Shown here: positions 20,801 through 27,802 of the stretch, one piece after another
How positions within the stretch are numbered: position 1 is the stretch's first letter
Layout of the letters: each line of letters opens with the position of its first letter
Assembly: GCA_034112445.1 (NCBI GenBank)
Contig: JAWUVI010000008.1
Coordinates: forward strand, 40,297 to 104,296
Direction of reading: 5' to 3'
Origin: Pelagadaptatus sp034112445
GTDB lineage: Bacteria > Pseudomonadota > Gammaproteobacteria > Pseudomonadales > Cellvibrionaceae
Length of the DNA: 64,000 nt
Program-made: the position numbers and the translations under genes
Notes under the pieces: model-generated
The model's database searches: none
Seen by the model: only the letters and a program-made list of their open reading frames with translations
Told to the model about the DNA's origin: nothing

Positions 20801-21510
20801 GTATTTATTTCAATAGCACGAGTAAGAATATCCAAGCGATCAATATTACTGGCATTCAATCCTCCACTGCCAACCCCTCCACCTTGATGCCCAATAACTA
20901 GATCACCACCATTCACTGAAAACCCATCCAGATCACCATCTAGCATGGTAGGTGTGCCGGTAGTTAAAGTCGCGCGCGGGGTATTGATAAAACCACAACC
21001 CGAACACGTAATGCCGTTGGGGTTAGCTAAAATAAATTCGGCCGGTTGCCCTGCCACTTCGGCCAAACCATTCAATTGAGAACGACTGGCACTGGTGACT
21101 TCATTCAAAATAATACTGGCCACACCAGCGGTTAAATTGGCATTAGCATCAATATTACCCGCCAACTGGGTGGCTACCGTGTTTTGGCTGTTGTTTATGA
21201 TTAAACCGTGCGCATCGATATTGAACTGGGAATATTTATTGTGAGAAACACCTTTTGCTGTCGGTGCAACGATATCAACAATCGGTACATTATTTCCTGC
21301 TGCAATAATATCAGGGAGTCTGGCCGGCGAAGCAGCGGCATCAGCTATCACGCTATGACTAATAACAGGTACTAGAGGTTGCCCCCAACTTGGTTGAATA
21401 ATTAAGCTGACGCAAAGCATCCATGACACACATTTAGTAGAACGATCTTTAGTAGAACGACCAATAGTAGAGCGACCAACTTTAGATACTTTTCGAACAC
21501 TCCGGCTCAC
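14803..21510 (-). CDS. Large two-partner-secretion exoprotein (FHA/CdiA-like) with lipase-like C-terminus
   Basis: The 2235-residue TpsA-type protein has an extended signal peptide (residues 1-44, including a short repeated GRST/DRST block). The secretion domain at about 60-290 carries NNSQNTVATQLAGNI and NPNGITCSGCGF. Haemagglutinin-type beta-helix repeats follow to about 1850, then a hydrophobic Ala/Gly-rich pretoxin segment at about 1895-1950. The last 165 residues hold a GHSLG nucleophile elbow (Ser2145), with Asp2172 and His2217 as plausible triad partners, so a lipase or phospholipase toxin is inferred. No VENN motif was seen. The partner transporter (TpsB/CdiB) is absent from the window. 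A lipoprotein gene overlaps the end. Confidence 0.85.
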   Translation of the reverse strand: MSRSVRKVSKVGRSTIGRSTKDRSTKCVSWMLCVSLIIQPSWGQPLVPVISHSVIADAAASPARLPDIIAAGNNVPIVDIVAPTAKGVSHNKYSQFNIDAHGLIINNSQNTVATQLAGNIDANANLTAGVASIILNEVTSASRSQLNGLAEVAGQPAEFILANPNGITCSGCGFINTPRATLTTGTPTMLDGDLDGFSVNGGDLVIGHQGGGVGSGGLNASNIDRLDILTRAIEINTQVYAKDLNLIAGRNDIDYSDLNITSNAGGTGQPNFALDVAALGGMYANQIFMVGTEAGVGVNMLGEMASSTGDMILRADGSLVINKTIAGHDLILESDSADITLNGTSYSANNTSVVASGTITNNGLTIAENGLEVTSSNLINAIDAQIQSFGTLDVQLIEDFISSGEFTSDGALSINADNIFNRGVLGGGDTLTLTALDAIENYNSVTPETGGVLFSVGDMNLYGQNILNRRSDIFGLEDIVIAGDSLGSAAQDVLNVSATLESFNDLTVHAQNFINRRDGIDVIDNSVECSRGDSVCGWTISPADWYGMPNDTTWEDAWLAAEAITYVYQDWDDPSDWSNPSQAIEGAYQNLVDVFLPSTREPEVYVGNDLNVTAGSFRNEGGFINTANNITANVGFFTNITRVVTMPGRGDWSLENESWLEDVWEYEVFNGDFQVAYVFYEGYILAGNDLTINATTSISNGYEDVGYYDDLIIPDVVLPQSPEGGSAEPEIVTDLNLVIADPFSAWLDLPEGSDYVRVEVDITEPTGSLFSYSYDYTDPATGNMNTLISTNASVARYVNTIGSDYLLDLLGLDPDQETKRLGDGFYENRLIRKAITQTTGNRFLHDVFTSDTQQLRYLMDSAAAQQQSLQLSLGVALTADQVNALVHDIVWLEEKVVNGETVLVPVLYLAGDNNMGIEGSSLVAKNIQLNSDGRITNHGEIDAFEKLSLNAKIDIINQGGWIAGNEVSLSAQQGDIINKEKGDIIAGNSLSLNAVRDIQVLGSAVISDGSAEFSAGRDFNIVSTQAESDYQSSYDQDQKNGVYHTNTKTERRNNASVFVGGDVQITTGRDLTLKGANVSIDGSADIDVGRDVNVLAVENKTTKVTKERYEPEDAVTEGGKLTNRVRTSDSKLIEEKFISTTTETVRQQESHLNIGGNTSLKTGRDVSLVTSRVTVAGAADMNLGGTLNLKNRDDVATTTKRALIKRTLPNQLTPMGIAVGSTQHQAAVSAPVAKLSLDQYTPEDIETVDRKVSVSQQQSTLAVGQDLFVVANDDINNIQGSTISGLDTTILAGGDINNQSHSSITGRDIVLSSGASIENSGGSVIEGRNVTLLAGNNITNKRDVEQTSKRDGDFITTNVSASSTISASEDLTLQAGQDIINQASTLTSGGDGLLQAGGDMKIESVADRERRADNNNNVRDDTRHSGSQVSTEDDLGLYANNDIGIHGSQVSSKGNLDIVAGGKVDIASVTDEHYVYVHDDRKGSFGSRKSETTELYQTTNVASELSAQGDLSVAALNNDVLVKGSSLNAGGDISFYAGDEVSIVSAQEIYDYSHHESKSSFGGLKNSSSSTQKYEQRNVGSNSKSAGDTVLTSGGNINIVASGVEAANDVEIEAGKSVNIVSGTDESRYTHYEEEGGISLSAGGYEKHLEKDDINDKTNVASDITAGNDLHVDAAQDIAIVGSDLEAGNNLNLEAQERIQILSATESHQESHEEDDTSWGYGTLLETHGSASYSESELKTEASQVTHRSSTLTAGNDLILNAKDDLTLEAALFVSGGDTTIKSEDGAINFLTATDTENYSEEGEGSTTVWQYQEGEGAVDETVKHTEISAEGDISITAKQGILVQYREGEQGQNLKQALSKLSQENPDLLWMSELQDRGDVDWQKIAEAHEQWDYESEGLTEIASLAIVIVVTVLTAGAGTAGAGAALTGASSTAGIAASNAAVASLASQATISFANNKGDIGAVFDDLGSSETVKSIAMAATSAGFGLTGPVKTQYTTSDIALMAASAVDPEVGKLLAFTSNNFGGDIASVFQNGIGETIQYVAREEISRQAEKMGLTSEELNLILMVNSFVGREVAGTTYDKNKKSLEGFLSRDESGLLKNYGSSFGVFWDLNDTVLNAQAYLDAISQEVVDDDYSGSMIGHSLGAWRVNNLLRQGLISDAITLSLPLFDYPVAGSVSLCGERDGICGGNIINALRAGKNSVDSPSSWDILNLNHRYEAVPEYKRVWDEFQGE

Positions 21511-21690
21511 GAATAAATTCCCTGCAATTAATTAGCAAGGACAGATTAAAGATAACCGTAACGATAGAAATAATGCTTTGGTACGGTATTAAGGTAGGCA
21601 CAGCCATAAAAATTTCCTTCATTATTTAAAGTGAATTTCTGGACACAGGCTACACTTTAAGAAGTGTATTTTTTAATAGAGATCCCAATA

Positions 21691-23898
21691 ATGAATAAAC
21701 GCATTAAAGCTGACCTTAAAGCTATTGTGCTGTTATCAAATATTGCTTTTTGCCTAAGCGCTACCAGTTATGCCAATGCAGGCAACCGGGATACTGCACC
21801 AATCAATTATTTTGAACTTAGCCTCGAAGAACTGATGAATATAACCATAGACGTGAGTGGGTATAGCGTTAGCGGGAAAGGTCTTCATCAAACTGCATCT
21901 ACGTCTAACCCATTAGCATTACAGAACATAACCTCGCCCTACTCTATTCATATTGTCAACGCTGAAACTATTCGCGCGCGAGGACTGAAAAATGTGGTTG
22001 ATGCAGTCAGCACAACACCTGGCATTTTATCCGGCAATTCGCCCTCAGAACCCTACAGCTTTAGTATGCGAGGCTTTAGCCGCAACTCTGTTGGTATTTT
22101 ATTTGACGGAGTATCCATGGGCCTGGCCACTCTAAATATGCGACCGCAAGGTACCAATAATCTAGAAAGTATAGAGATTATAAAAGGCCCAGTGGTTTTG
22201 CACAGTGAAGGCGTGGCAGCCGGCACAATCAACATGATCCCTAAGCGTGCATCAATAACGCAGCACCACATTCAAACAGCAGATCTATCCTACGGCTCTT
22301 ATGATTCTCGAACAGCTAGCATGAACCTCTCTGGCCCAGTAAATGATGACAGCGCGTATTTATTGCATGTCGCTCGCCAGACATCGAATGGTTGGATTGA
22401 CGATGCCTCTTCTGAGACAACAAATGTTAACGCCTCAATTCGCACCGAATTTTCTGATAATCTGGCCATAATTGTTTCTTTAGATTACTTAAAAGACGAT
22501 TTACCCAACTACTGGGGAACGCCTCTCATTCCTCGACAAGATGCCATAGATCCCATATCTGTAGTGAGCTCTAATAGTGATTTAGTAATAGACGGCCACG
22601 AATCAACCATTAACTACAACGTAAAAGATAGTGAGATCTCATCAGAAAGCCTCTGGGCTTCCGTAGACTTAGAATATGAAATTTCAGACTCTATCACCGG
22701 CAAAACAAAGTTCTATCACTTTGGTGCAGATAGAGATTGGCGCAACGCAGAAAGTTATATTTATGACGATGCAACAGGCTTAGTAGACCGTGATCGATTA
22801 TTGGTAAGCCACGACCGTGAATTATGGGGAGCTAAATCAGGCATCACTTTATCAAATACCATTGCCAACCTAACGAATCAATTGTCAGTTAATGTTGAAT
22901 ACCGTGATTTGGACTTTTCACGTGATATCGGTTTTGATGATCTTAATTTTTTCGTTGACTTTGTTGATTTTAAAAGTCCTTCTGCTGGCATTTTTAATAC
23001 TGGAAACATTGAGCAAAAACCTGATTATTATAAACAAAATACAGCAGCCTTAGTAATTGAAGATAACCTAGAGATTACAGAGGACTTAAACTGGCATACT
23101 GGCATACGAACAGAATATATAAAGTATGAGCGCGAGAAATTTAATTTTGATGGCAGCCTAAATGTCTCCGGAGACGATTCATTAAGTCTCACAAGCTATC
23201 AAACAGGCCTATCTTATAGTTTATTCAATCAAACCTATTTATACGGACACTACAGCTCTCATCATGATGCTTTTAGTGCAGCATTGAGCGCTGGAAGCCC
23301 GCAAAATTTTAATGAATCAGAAGTAGAACAATATGAAGTAGGGCTAAAATCAATTAGCTTTGATCAGAAACTAGAAATTAATGCGACTGTGTATCGTATT
23401 AAAAAAGAACAAAAACTAGAGTCGCCAAACATTACCAACACTGAAAACTCTCAAGGGTTAGAGCTTTCGATAAACTTACAAGCTAGCGAAAATTTTAAAG
23501 TAGGAACCGATTACGCCTATACCGATGCCAATTTTGATGATTATTATAATGTCGAAATGAGCAGTTATGCGACCGATAATAAGCCCATCAATGTACCTAA
23601 GGAAATGGCATCCATCTGGGTAAGTTATAACAAAATTGCCGGATTACCCATAGAGGTGAACTTTAGCAGCATTTATGTCTCAAAGCGTTTTGCGAACACG
23701 GCTAATGATGTGAGCCTGAATTCTTATCAAGTATTTAATGGCTTTATTTCTTACACAGGTAGAAATTACCGCGTTACCTTATATGGCCGAAACCTGACAG
23801 ATGAAGTGTATGCACCTTATGCCGACTTTAATTACCCGGCACAAGTACTCTTGGCTGACCCAAGAACGTTTGAGCTAGATTTACGAGTATCTTTCTAA
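21691..23898 (+). CDS. TonB-dependent outer-membrane receptor (siderophore type)
   Basis: This is an outer-membrane beta-barrel receptor of about 735 residues. The start at ATG 21691 (MNKRIKADLK) gives a signal peptide ending near SYANA; a GTG at 21664 would put charged residues before it. Near the mature N-terminus is LSLEELMNITID, common in TonB receptors. The plug domain follows (YSIHIVNAETIRARGLKNVV, TPGILSGN, FSMRGFSRN, LESIEIIKGP), and the barrel ends in F (ELDLRVSF). The plug resembles siderophore receptors, but no siderophore genes or clear Fur box are nearby, so the substrate is unknown. It diverges from the exoprotein gene. Confidence 0.88.
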   Translation: MNKRIKADLKAIVLLSNIAFCLSATSYANAGNRDTAPINYFELSLEELMNITIDVSGYSVSGKGLHQTASTSNPLALQNITSPYSIHIVNAETIRARGLKNVVDAVSTTPGILSGNSPSEPYSFSMRGFSRNSVGILFDGVSMGLATLNMRPQGTNNLESIEIIKGPVVLHSEGVAAGTINMIPKRASITQHHIQTADLSYGSYDSRTASMNLSGPVNDDSAYLLHVARQTSNGWIDDASSETTNVNASIRTEFSDNLAIIVSLDYLKDDLPNYWGTPLIPRQDAIDPISVVSSNSDLVIDGHESTINYNVKDSEISSESLWASVDLEYEISDSITGKTKFYHFGADRDWRNAESYIYDDATGLVDRDRLLVSHDRELWGAKSGITLSNTIANLTNQLSVNVEYRDLDFSRDIGFDDLNFFVDFVDFKSPSAGIFNTGNIEQKPDYYKQNTAALVIEDNLEITEDLNWHTGIRTEYIKYEREKFNFDGSLNVSGDDSLSLTSYQTGLSYSLFNQTYLYGHYSSHHDAFSAALSAGSPQNFNESEVEQYEVGLKSISFDQKLEINATVYRIKKEQKLESPNITNTENSQGLELSINLQASENFKVGTDYAYTDANFDDYYNVEMSSYATDNKPINVPKEMASIWVSYNKIAGLPIEVNFSSIYVSKRFANTANDVSLNSYQVFNGFISYTGRNYRVTLYGRNLTDEVYAPYADFNYPAQVLLADPRTFELDLRVSF

Positions 23899-23962
23899 CG
23901 TTGGTAACCACTGTGGCAAATATAAAAACACTTCTTTGCAGCAGTTTAGTGAAACATGCGGT

Positions 23963-25030
23963 TTAAGATACGTTGTTTTGAACCCAACTAATCACTTCTT
24001 GATAACGTTCAGGCAAATAGTCTTGCAGCTCATTTAATGATTTAACTAAATCACCACTCAGCGTTTGAGTAAAATTTATATGCCCCATCTTACGGCCTTC
24101 GCGAAGACTCTTACCATACCAATAAGGCTCAGCATCAGCGATGGACCACCAACGTTCATCATAAGCAGTGCCCAATAGGTTAATCATAACACTGAGGTTT
24201 TTAACTTGCGGCTGCACAACAGGTAACCCTGAGATAGCTCGAACATGGCTCTCGAATTGGCTAATAGTTGCACCTGATTGTGTCCAATGAGCGGTATTAT
24301 GAACCCGCGGAGCCAACTCATTAATAATGAGCTCATCACCAACGCGAAAACATTCCATTGCCATAACACCGACATAACCAAGCTCATCCATAATTTTGCC
24401 CAACATACGCTCAGCCTCAGGCTGAAGATGCTCAAGACGAGACAAGGGAGCAATTGACGCAGTTAAAACGCCATCAAGCTGTAACGTAAGCGTTAAAGGA
24501 TAAAACTGCTTAACACCATTATGGCCGCGCACACCAACAATGGCGCACTCTTCATCAAAATCTATGGCTTGCTCAACAATGGCTTCATTGCGCCACTCAT
24601 TTGGAATTTCACTATTATCAGTTTGCTTCAACCAAAACTGACCACGACCATCGTAGCCACCAGTGCGACGTTTCATTAAAGCTTTTGCACCTAAAGATTG
24701 ATACACAGACTCGGCTGTTAAAGCGTCATCCACTAAAAACCAAGGTGAAGTATTCAGTTCAAGGTCATCTAATAGTTGTTTTTGGGTATAGCGATCAGCC
24801 AAGCGACCAAAAATTTCGCGGTTCACAAAATTAGGATGATCAGCCAATTGCTCAGTAACAGGAGTAACAGGCCATTTCTCAATTTCGGCTGTGATGATAT
24901 CGTCTGGTTTAAATTCAGGAACCGTTTCGGAATCTAGAGCCACCGGCTCTACATCCACACCCAAAGGCATAGCGGCGTGTTTCAACATGGCACCTAGCTG
25001 ACCGTGACCTAAAACCCATATTTTTTTCAT
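23963..25030 (-). CDS. purK: N5-carboxyaminoimidazole ribonucleotide synthase
   Basis: PurK uses ATP and bicarbonate to make N5-CAIR from AIR in purine synthesis. The 355-residue ATP-grasp protein begins MKKIWVLGHGQLGAMLKHAA. It contains MKRRTGGYDGRGQFWLK (ATP binding), FDEECAIVGVRG, and the catalytic end block ELAPRVHNTAHWTQSGATIS. It follows purE on the same strand, but the two are separated by about 190 bases containing a repeat element, unlike the usual tight overlap. Confidence 0.95.
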   Translation of the reverse strand: MKKIWVLGHGQLGAMLKHAAMPLGVDVEPVALDSETVPEFKPDDIITAEIEKWPVTPVTEQLADHPNFVNREIFGRLADRYTQKQLLDDLELNTSPWFLVDDALTAESVYQSLGAKALMKRRTGGYDGRGQFWLKQTDNSEIPNEWRNEAIVEQAIDFDEECAIVGVRGHNGVKQFYPLTLTLQLDGVLTASIAPLSRLEHLQPEAERMLGKIMDELGYVGVMAMECFRVGDELIINELAPRVHNTAHWTQSGATISQFESHVRAISGLPVVQPQVKNLSVMINLLGTAYDERWWSIADAEPYWYGKSLREGRKMGHINFTQTLSGDLVKSLNELQDYLPERYQEVISWVQNNVS

Positions 25031-25118
25031 TTAAACAACACCACCAACATTTAAAATTGTAAAAGCGGCTCTGCGCCCTTTTTTGAGCATTCACCACTAA
25101 AGTCTTGCATATTTCCCC

Positions 25119-25198
25119 GTCATTCTGGCGCAGACCAGAATCCATATATTCATCGTCATTTAGTCTAAAAATGGACTCCTGCATCCGCAGGAATGACG
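25119..25198. repeat. Paired-hairpin intergenic repeat between purE and purK
   Basis: Two hairpins face each other: the left begins CGTCATTCTGG (25119) and the right ends GCAGGAATGACG (25198). Their outer parts are inverted copies, CGTCATTC... versus ...GAATGACG with ATCCAT/ATGGAC inside. This is the architecture of the common small gammaproteobacterial REP or MITE-like elements with GTCATTC ends. It probably forms an mRNA structure between the two pur genes. Confidence 0.65.
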
Positions 25199-25218
25199 TG
25201 AATCAGAAAACAAATAAA

Positions 25219-25719
25219 TTAAGCGCGCGGGTCCGGATTAGACAATATCGTTTCAGTTTGCTTGGTGCGGAATGAGTCAATGCGTTCAGCCAAAGCGGAA
25301 TCATTATTCGCTAGCATCTGAGCAGCCAATAAACCCGCATTAAACGCACCTGCTCCGCCAATCGCCAAAGTGCCGACAGCAACACCGCGGGGCATTTGCA
25401 CAATTGACAACAAGCTATCCTGTCCACTTAAGGCTTTACTTTGAACTGGGACACCCAAAACAGGCAAACGAGTTTTAGACGCTATCATGCCAGGTAAATG
25501 AGCAGCACCACCGGCGCCGCCGATAATAACTTCAAAACCTTTCTCTACCGCAGCTGCTGCAAATGACATCAATTTATCAGGTGTTCTATGCGCTGAAACC
25601 ACCTCAACGTGATAAGCAACTTGTAGGTCATCTAAAATATCTGCCGCTTCTTTCATCGTCGGCCAATCACTTTTTGAACCCATGACTATGGCGACTTTAG
25701 GTGAAGTATCTATTTGCAT
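25219..25719 (-). CDS. purE: N5-carboxyaminoimidazole ribonucleotide mutase
   Basis: PurE converts N5-CAIR to CAIR. The class I enzyme has about 166 residues, with VAIVMGSKSDWPTMKEAADI, the catalytic-histidine block VVSAHRTPDKL and IIGGAGGAAHLPGMIASKT. I start at ATG 25719 (MQIDTSPK), which has GGAGAG five bases upstream; the ATG at 25731 lies inside that ribosome-binding site. It is followed by purK. Confidence 0.95.
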   Translation of the reverse strand: MQIDTSPKVAIVMGSKSDWPTMKEAADILDDLQVAYHVEVVSAHRTPDKLMSFAAAAVEKGFEVIIGGAGGAAHLPGMIASKTRLPVLGVPVQSKALSGQDSLLSIVQMPRGVAVGTLAIGGAGAFNAGLLAAQMLANNDSALAERIDSFRTKQTETILSNPDPRA

Positions 25720-25753
25720 TATTCTCTCCATGGAGTGTTATACCCCAAACGAC

Positions 25754-25780
25754 AAAACCCGCCAAAAAGAGCGGGTTTTT
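25754..25780 (-). terminator. Terminator after tRNA-Val(GAC)
   Basis: The stem CCCGC (25758-25762) and GCGGG (25771-25775) has an eight-base loop and is flanked by A and T runs, so it can work in both directions. On the minus strand it lies between the tRNA-Val gene and purE. Confidence 0.75.
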
Positions 25781-25794
25781 CTTATTCTGAAATT

Positions 25795-25850
25795 TTGTAG
25801 GACTACCCAGATGAGCGCTCTACGATTGCTGCTCTTCGAGTCGAACCTAC
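25795..25850 (-). pseudogene. tRNA relic derived from the neighbouring tRNA-Val
   Basis: TAGGACTACCCAGAT (25798-25812) is a perfect copy of the 3' T-arm/acceptor part of the intact tRNA-Val(GAC) gene at 25905-25919. It is followed at once by GAGCGCTCTA, which resembles the D-arm end, so the anticodon arm seems deleted. A further T-arm-like piece (GGTTCGACTC on the minus strand) lies at about 25837-25848. A 16-base perfect palindrome GGTTGCTATAGCAACC follows at 25856-25871. Confidence 0.6.
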
Positions 25851-25901
25851 AGTTCGGTTGCTATAGCAACCAAATAGATGCATTAGCCTCTATTTAAATA
25901 T

Positions 25902-25978
<77 letters not shown>

Positions 25979-26062
25979 AAAATAATATCAACATCAATAA
26001 ACTGATATTTTTTGAAGGCGTGCACTTTACCAGCGGTTTTAAAGGCTGGCAAGAAGATTATG

Positions 26063-26830
26063 TTATTCAGCAGATCCCAATTGTCTAGCGTTATAGCTAC
26101 GCATACCCTGGCGAATAAATACAATGAAAACGCCTAGCATCCCACCCAAGACAATTGAAAGAGCTAACACCAAAGGTCGCTTTGGTTTAATTGGGACATT
26201 TGGATCAGTTGCTTTTTTGGTAACTTTTATCGCATTAGACTCAGAATTATTCTGCAATAGGTAGGCACTACTTCTTAAGGTAACCACTTGTTTTTGTATA
26301 TCAGCACGAACTTCTGCTTCAGCCTCACGCACAAAATCACTTTTCAACTGATAAAGTAACGAAGCAGAACTCAACTCTAGCGCCTCCACCTTGCTCTGGA
26401 TATATTGAATGGCAGCCTGATGACTTGCAGAGAGAACTAAACGATTTAGCTCATCAGCAACACCCTGCTGTTGTGGTGACTCTACAACAACTGAATAAAC
26501 TCCTTTCTTATTTGTAACTTCCACCGGTAAATATTTACCTAAAATTTCAACCTGAAAAACTTTATCCGTCAATAAATCAGAAGACAATTCAGACAATTCA
26601 GTATCGATCAATAACTGATTAGCATTAATCCTCGACATATTTTCAAATTGCGACTCGACTTTATAAATATCTACTTGTGTTGACAGCCAACCAATTGCAA
26701 TTACGACACTGATGAGTGTCACTCCAATCACAATCCACTTCCCCCTCCACAGCACCGCAAACAATTCCATCAAATCAATTTCATCGTCAGGATAAGATTG
26801 ATATTGCATATCAGAGGGCTGCTGATTCAT
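26063..26830 (-). CDS. Wzz/chain-length-determinant family inner-membrane protein
   Basis: This polysaccharide co-polymerase-like protein of about 255 residues starts at ATG 26830 (MNQQPSDMQYQ). The family block DDEIDLMELFAVLWRGKWIV leads into a first membrane helix. A periplasmic coiled-coil region follows, then the Pro-rich VPIKPKRPLVLALSIVLGGM leading into the second helix and a short cytoplasmic tail without a kinase domain. Wzz proteins set O-antigen or exopolysaccharide length. No glycosyltransferase or polymerase genes are next to it, so its polysaccharide is unknown. Confidence 0.82.
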   Translation of the reverse strand: MNQQPSDMQYQSYPDDEIDLMELFAVLWRGKWIVIGVTLISVVIAIGWLSTQVDIYKVESQFENMSRINANQLLIDTELSELSSDLLTDKVFQVEILGKYLPVEVTNKKGVYSVVVESPQQQGVADELNRLVLSASHQAAIQYIQSKVEALELSSASLLYQLKSDFVREAEAEVRADIQKQVVTLRSSAYLLQNNSESNAIKVTKKATDPNVPIKPKRPLVLALSIVLGGMLGVFIVFIRQGMRSYNARQLGSAE

Positions 26831-26985
26831 ATGTGCTTCCAATTGAATTAAATAAGGAGATTAATTAAGTGGGTAAAACCTATAGAGCTACACTAATATT
26901 TTCAACCTGAATTTATCCATAACTTGCATTCGTAACCATCAATAATTGCTTAAAAATCAGTCAGTTATTTTTTTAATCTAAAAGC

Positions 26986-27014
26986 TTGACGCGTTCTAAC
27001 ATCATCATTAATAT
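26986..27014 (+). promoter_or_regulatory. Sigma-70-type promoter of tRNA-Asn
   Basis: TTGACG (26986-26991) and TAATAT (27009-27014) are separated by the ideal 17 bases. The tRNA-Asn gene begins 36 bases downstream of the -10 box. Confidence 0.8.
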
Positions 27015-27050
27015 ACGCACCTCTTTGAGAGTCATCTCGAAGAGATTAAT

Positions 27051-27125
27051 TCCGACATAGCTCAGCGGTAGAGCAGTTGACTGTTAATCAATTGGTCCGA
27101 GGTTCGATCCCTCGTGTCGGAGCCA
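27051..27125 (+). tRNA. tRNA-Asn (anticodon GTT)
   Basis: The 75-base cloverleaf has acceptor TCCGACA pairing with TGTCGGA, D arm GCTCAGCGGTAGAGC, anticodon loop CTGTTAA with anticodon GTT, T arm CGAGGTTCGATCCCTCG, and CCA encoded at 27123-27125. It marks the edge between core sequence and the accessory region, but I found no copy of its 3' end elsewhere in the window. Confidence 0.96.
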
Positions 27126-27131
27126 TATTTG

Positions 27132-27164
27132 AAAAGGGTTGCTATTTTTAGCAGCCCTTTTTTG
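27132..27164 (+). terminator. Terminator of tRNA-Asn
   Basis: AAAAGGGTTGCT pairs with AGCAGCCCTTTT around an ATTTTT loop, with one mismatch, followed by T residues. It starts seven bases after the tRNA CCA end. Confidence 0.85.
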
Positions 27165-27802
27165 TGTCTGGCGTTTGAGTTATTGAGTATCGTCTTCTTT
27201 GGCGGGGCTTGGGCTTGGATTAGTTTGGCCGGGGCACATGGATGGATCATTGACTGGGTCATGACTTAGGCGACTAAAGGTGCCACCACTGTCCTATAGG
27301 TTTGGCTTTCTAGGTTCGGTTTTTGGTCGTCGATGACCGAAATGTGCCAATTTGAGACGGTGATGTATATTAAGAATTTCTACAAAGCGGACATTAAAGC
27401 CTTGCTAAGCTGCGCATAGTTAGTTTTAAGAGTCGGGTCAGGTCAAACTTTATGCCTAAACATTTTTGCTGGTTTTATTCTTCGGCCATACAAACATTTA
27501 AACTCATGTTTAAATCTATCATCACCTAGCTCCAAACCTTTATTCAGTGAAAGGAGTATAACTTCAACTAAGGTTTAATTTAATTGCAAAAAACGGATCT
27601 GATCCCACTTTCCAATCAGTAGCGTTCAATTTAAAGATGGGATCAAGGGTAGACAGGATGCAGTTATAATAAGCTATACACCAGATTTGACCTTGGCTCG
27701 GCGACTGGTGTTCCTGCCTTAACCATTACGACAAAGTCTCTCGGGATTTAGTCCGAAAGTGTTTCTTTGTAATGATTACTGCACTTAAGATCTGCTGTAA
27801 CT
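27165..27802. other. Degenerate gene-free stretch with transposon debris
   Basis: No intact gene is visible across this stretch. It contains the RAYT remnant annotated separately and fragments such as GTCGGGTCAGG, CGGATCTGATCCCAC and GATGGGATCAAGG, which look like end sequences of degraded RAYT or MITE elements. It lies between tRNA-Asn and the HD-GYP gene. Confidence 0.6.
27443..27572 (-). pseudogene. C-terminal remnant of a REP-associated (RAYT) transposase
   Basis: On the minus strand a frame of about 40 codons ending at a TGA (27443-27445) reads ...LNKGLELGDDRFKHEF, then CLYGRRIKPAKMFRHKV. This matches the C-terminal signature of RAYT (IS200-like Y1) transposases, in which NRGLALGxxRFK is followed by LTGRRVxPxKRGRP. 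The catalytic part is gone and an in-frame stop lies just upstream. Identification is from memory of the family motif. Confidence 0.55.

Noticed and set aside
21511..21690. Possible Fur box before the TonB receptor
   Set aside because: Only weak ATAATG-like words are present; nothing close to the 19-base GATAATGATAATCATTATC-type palindrome.
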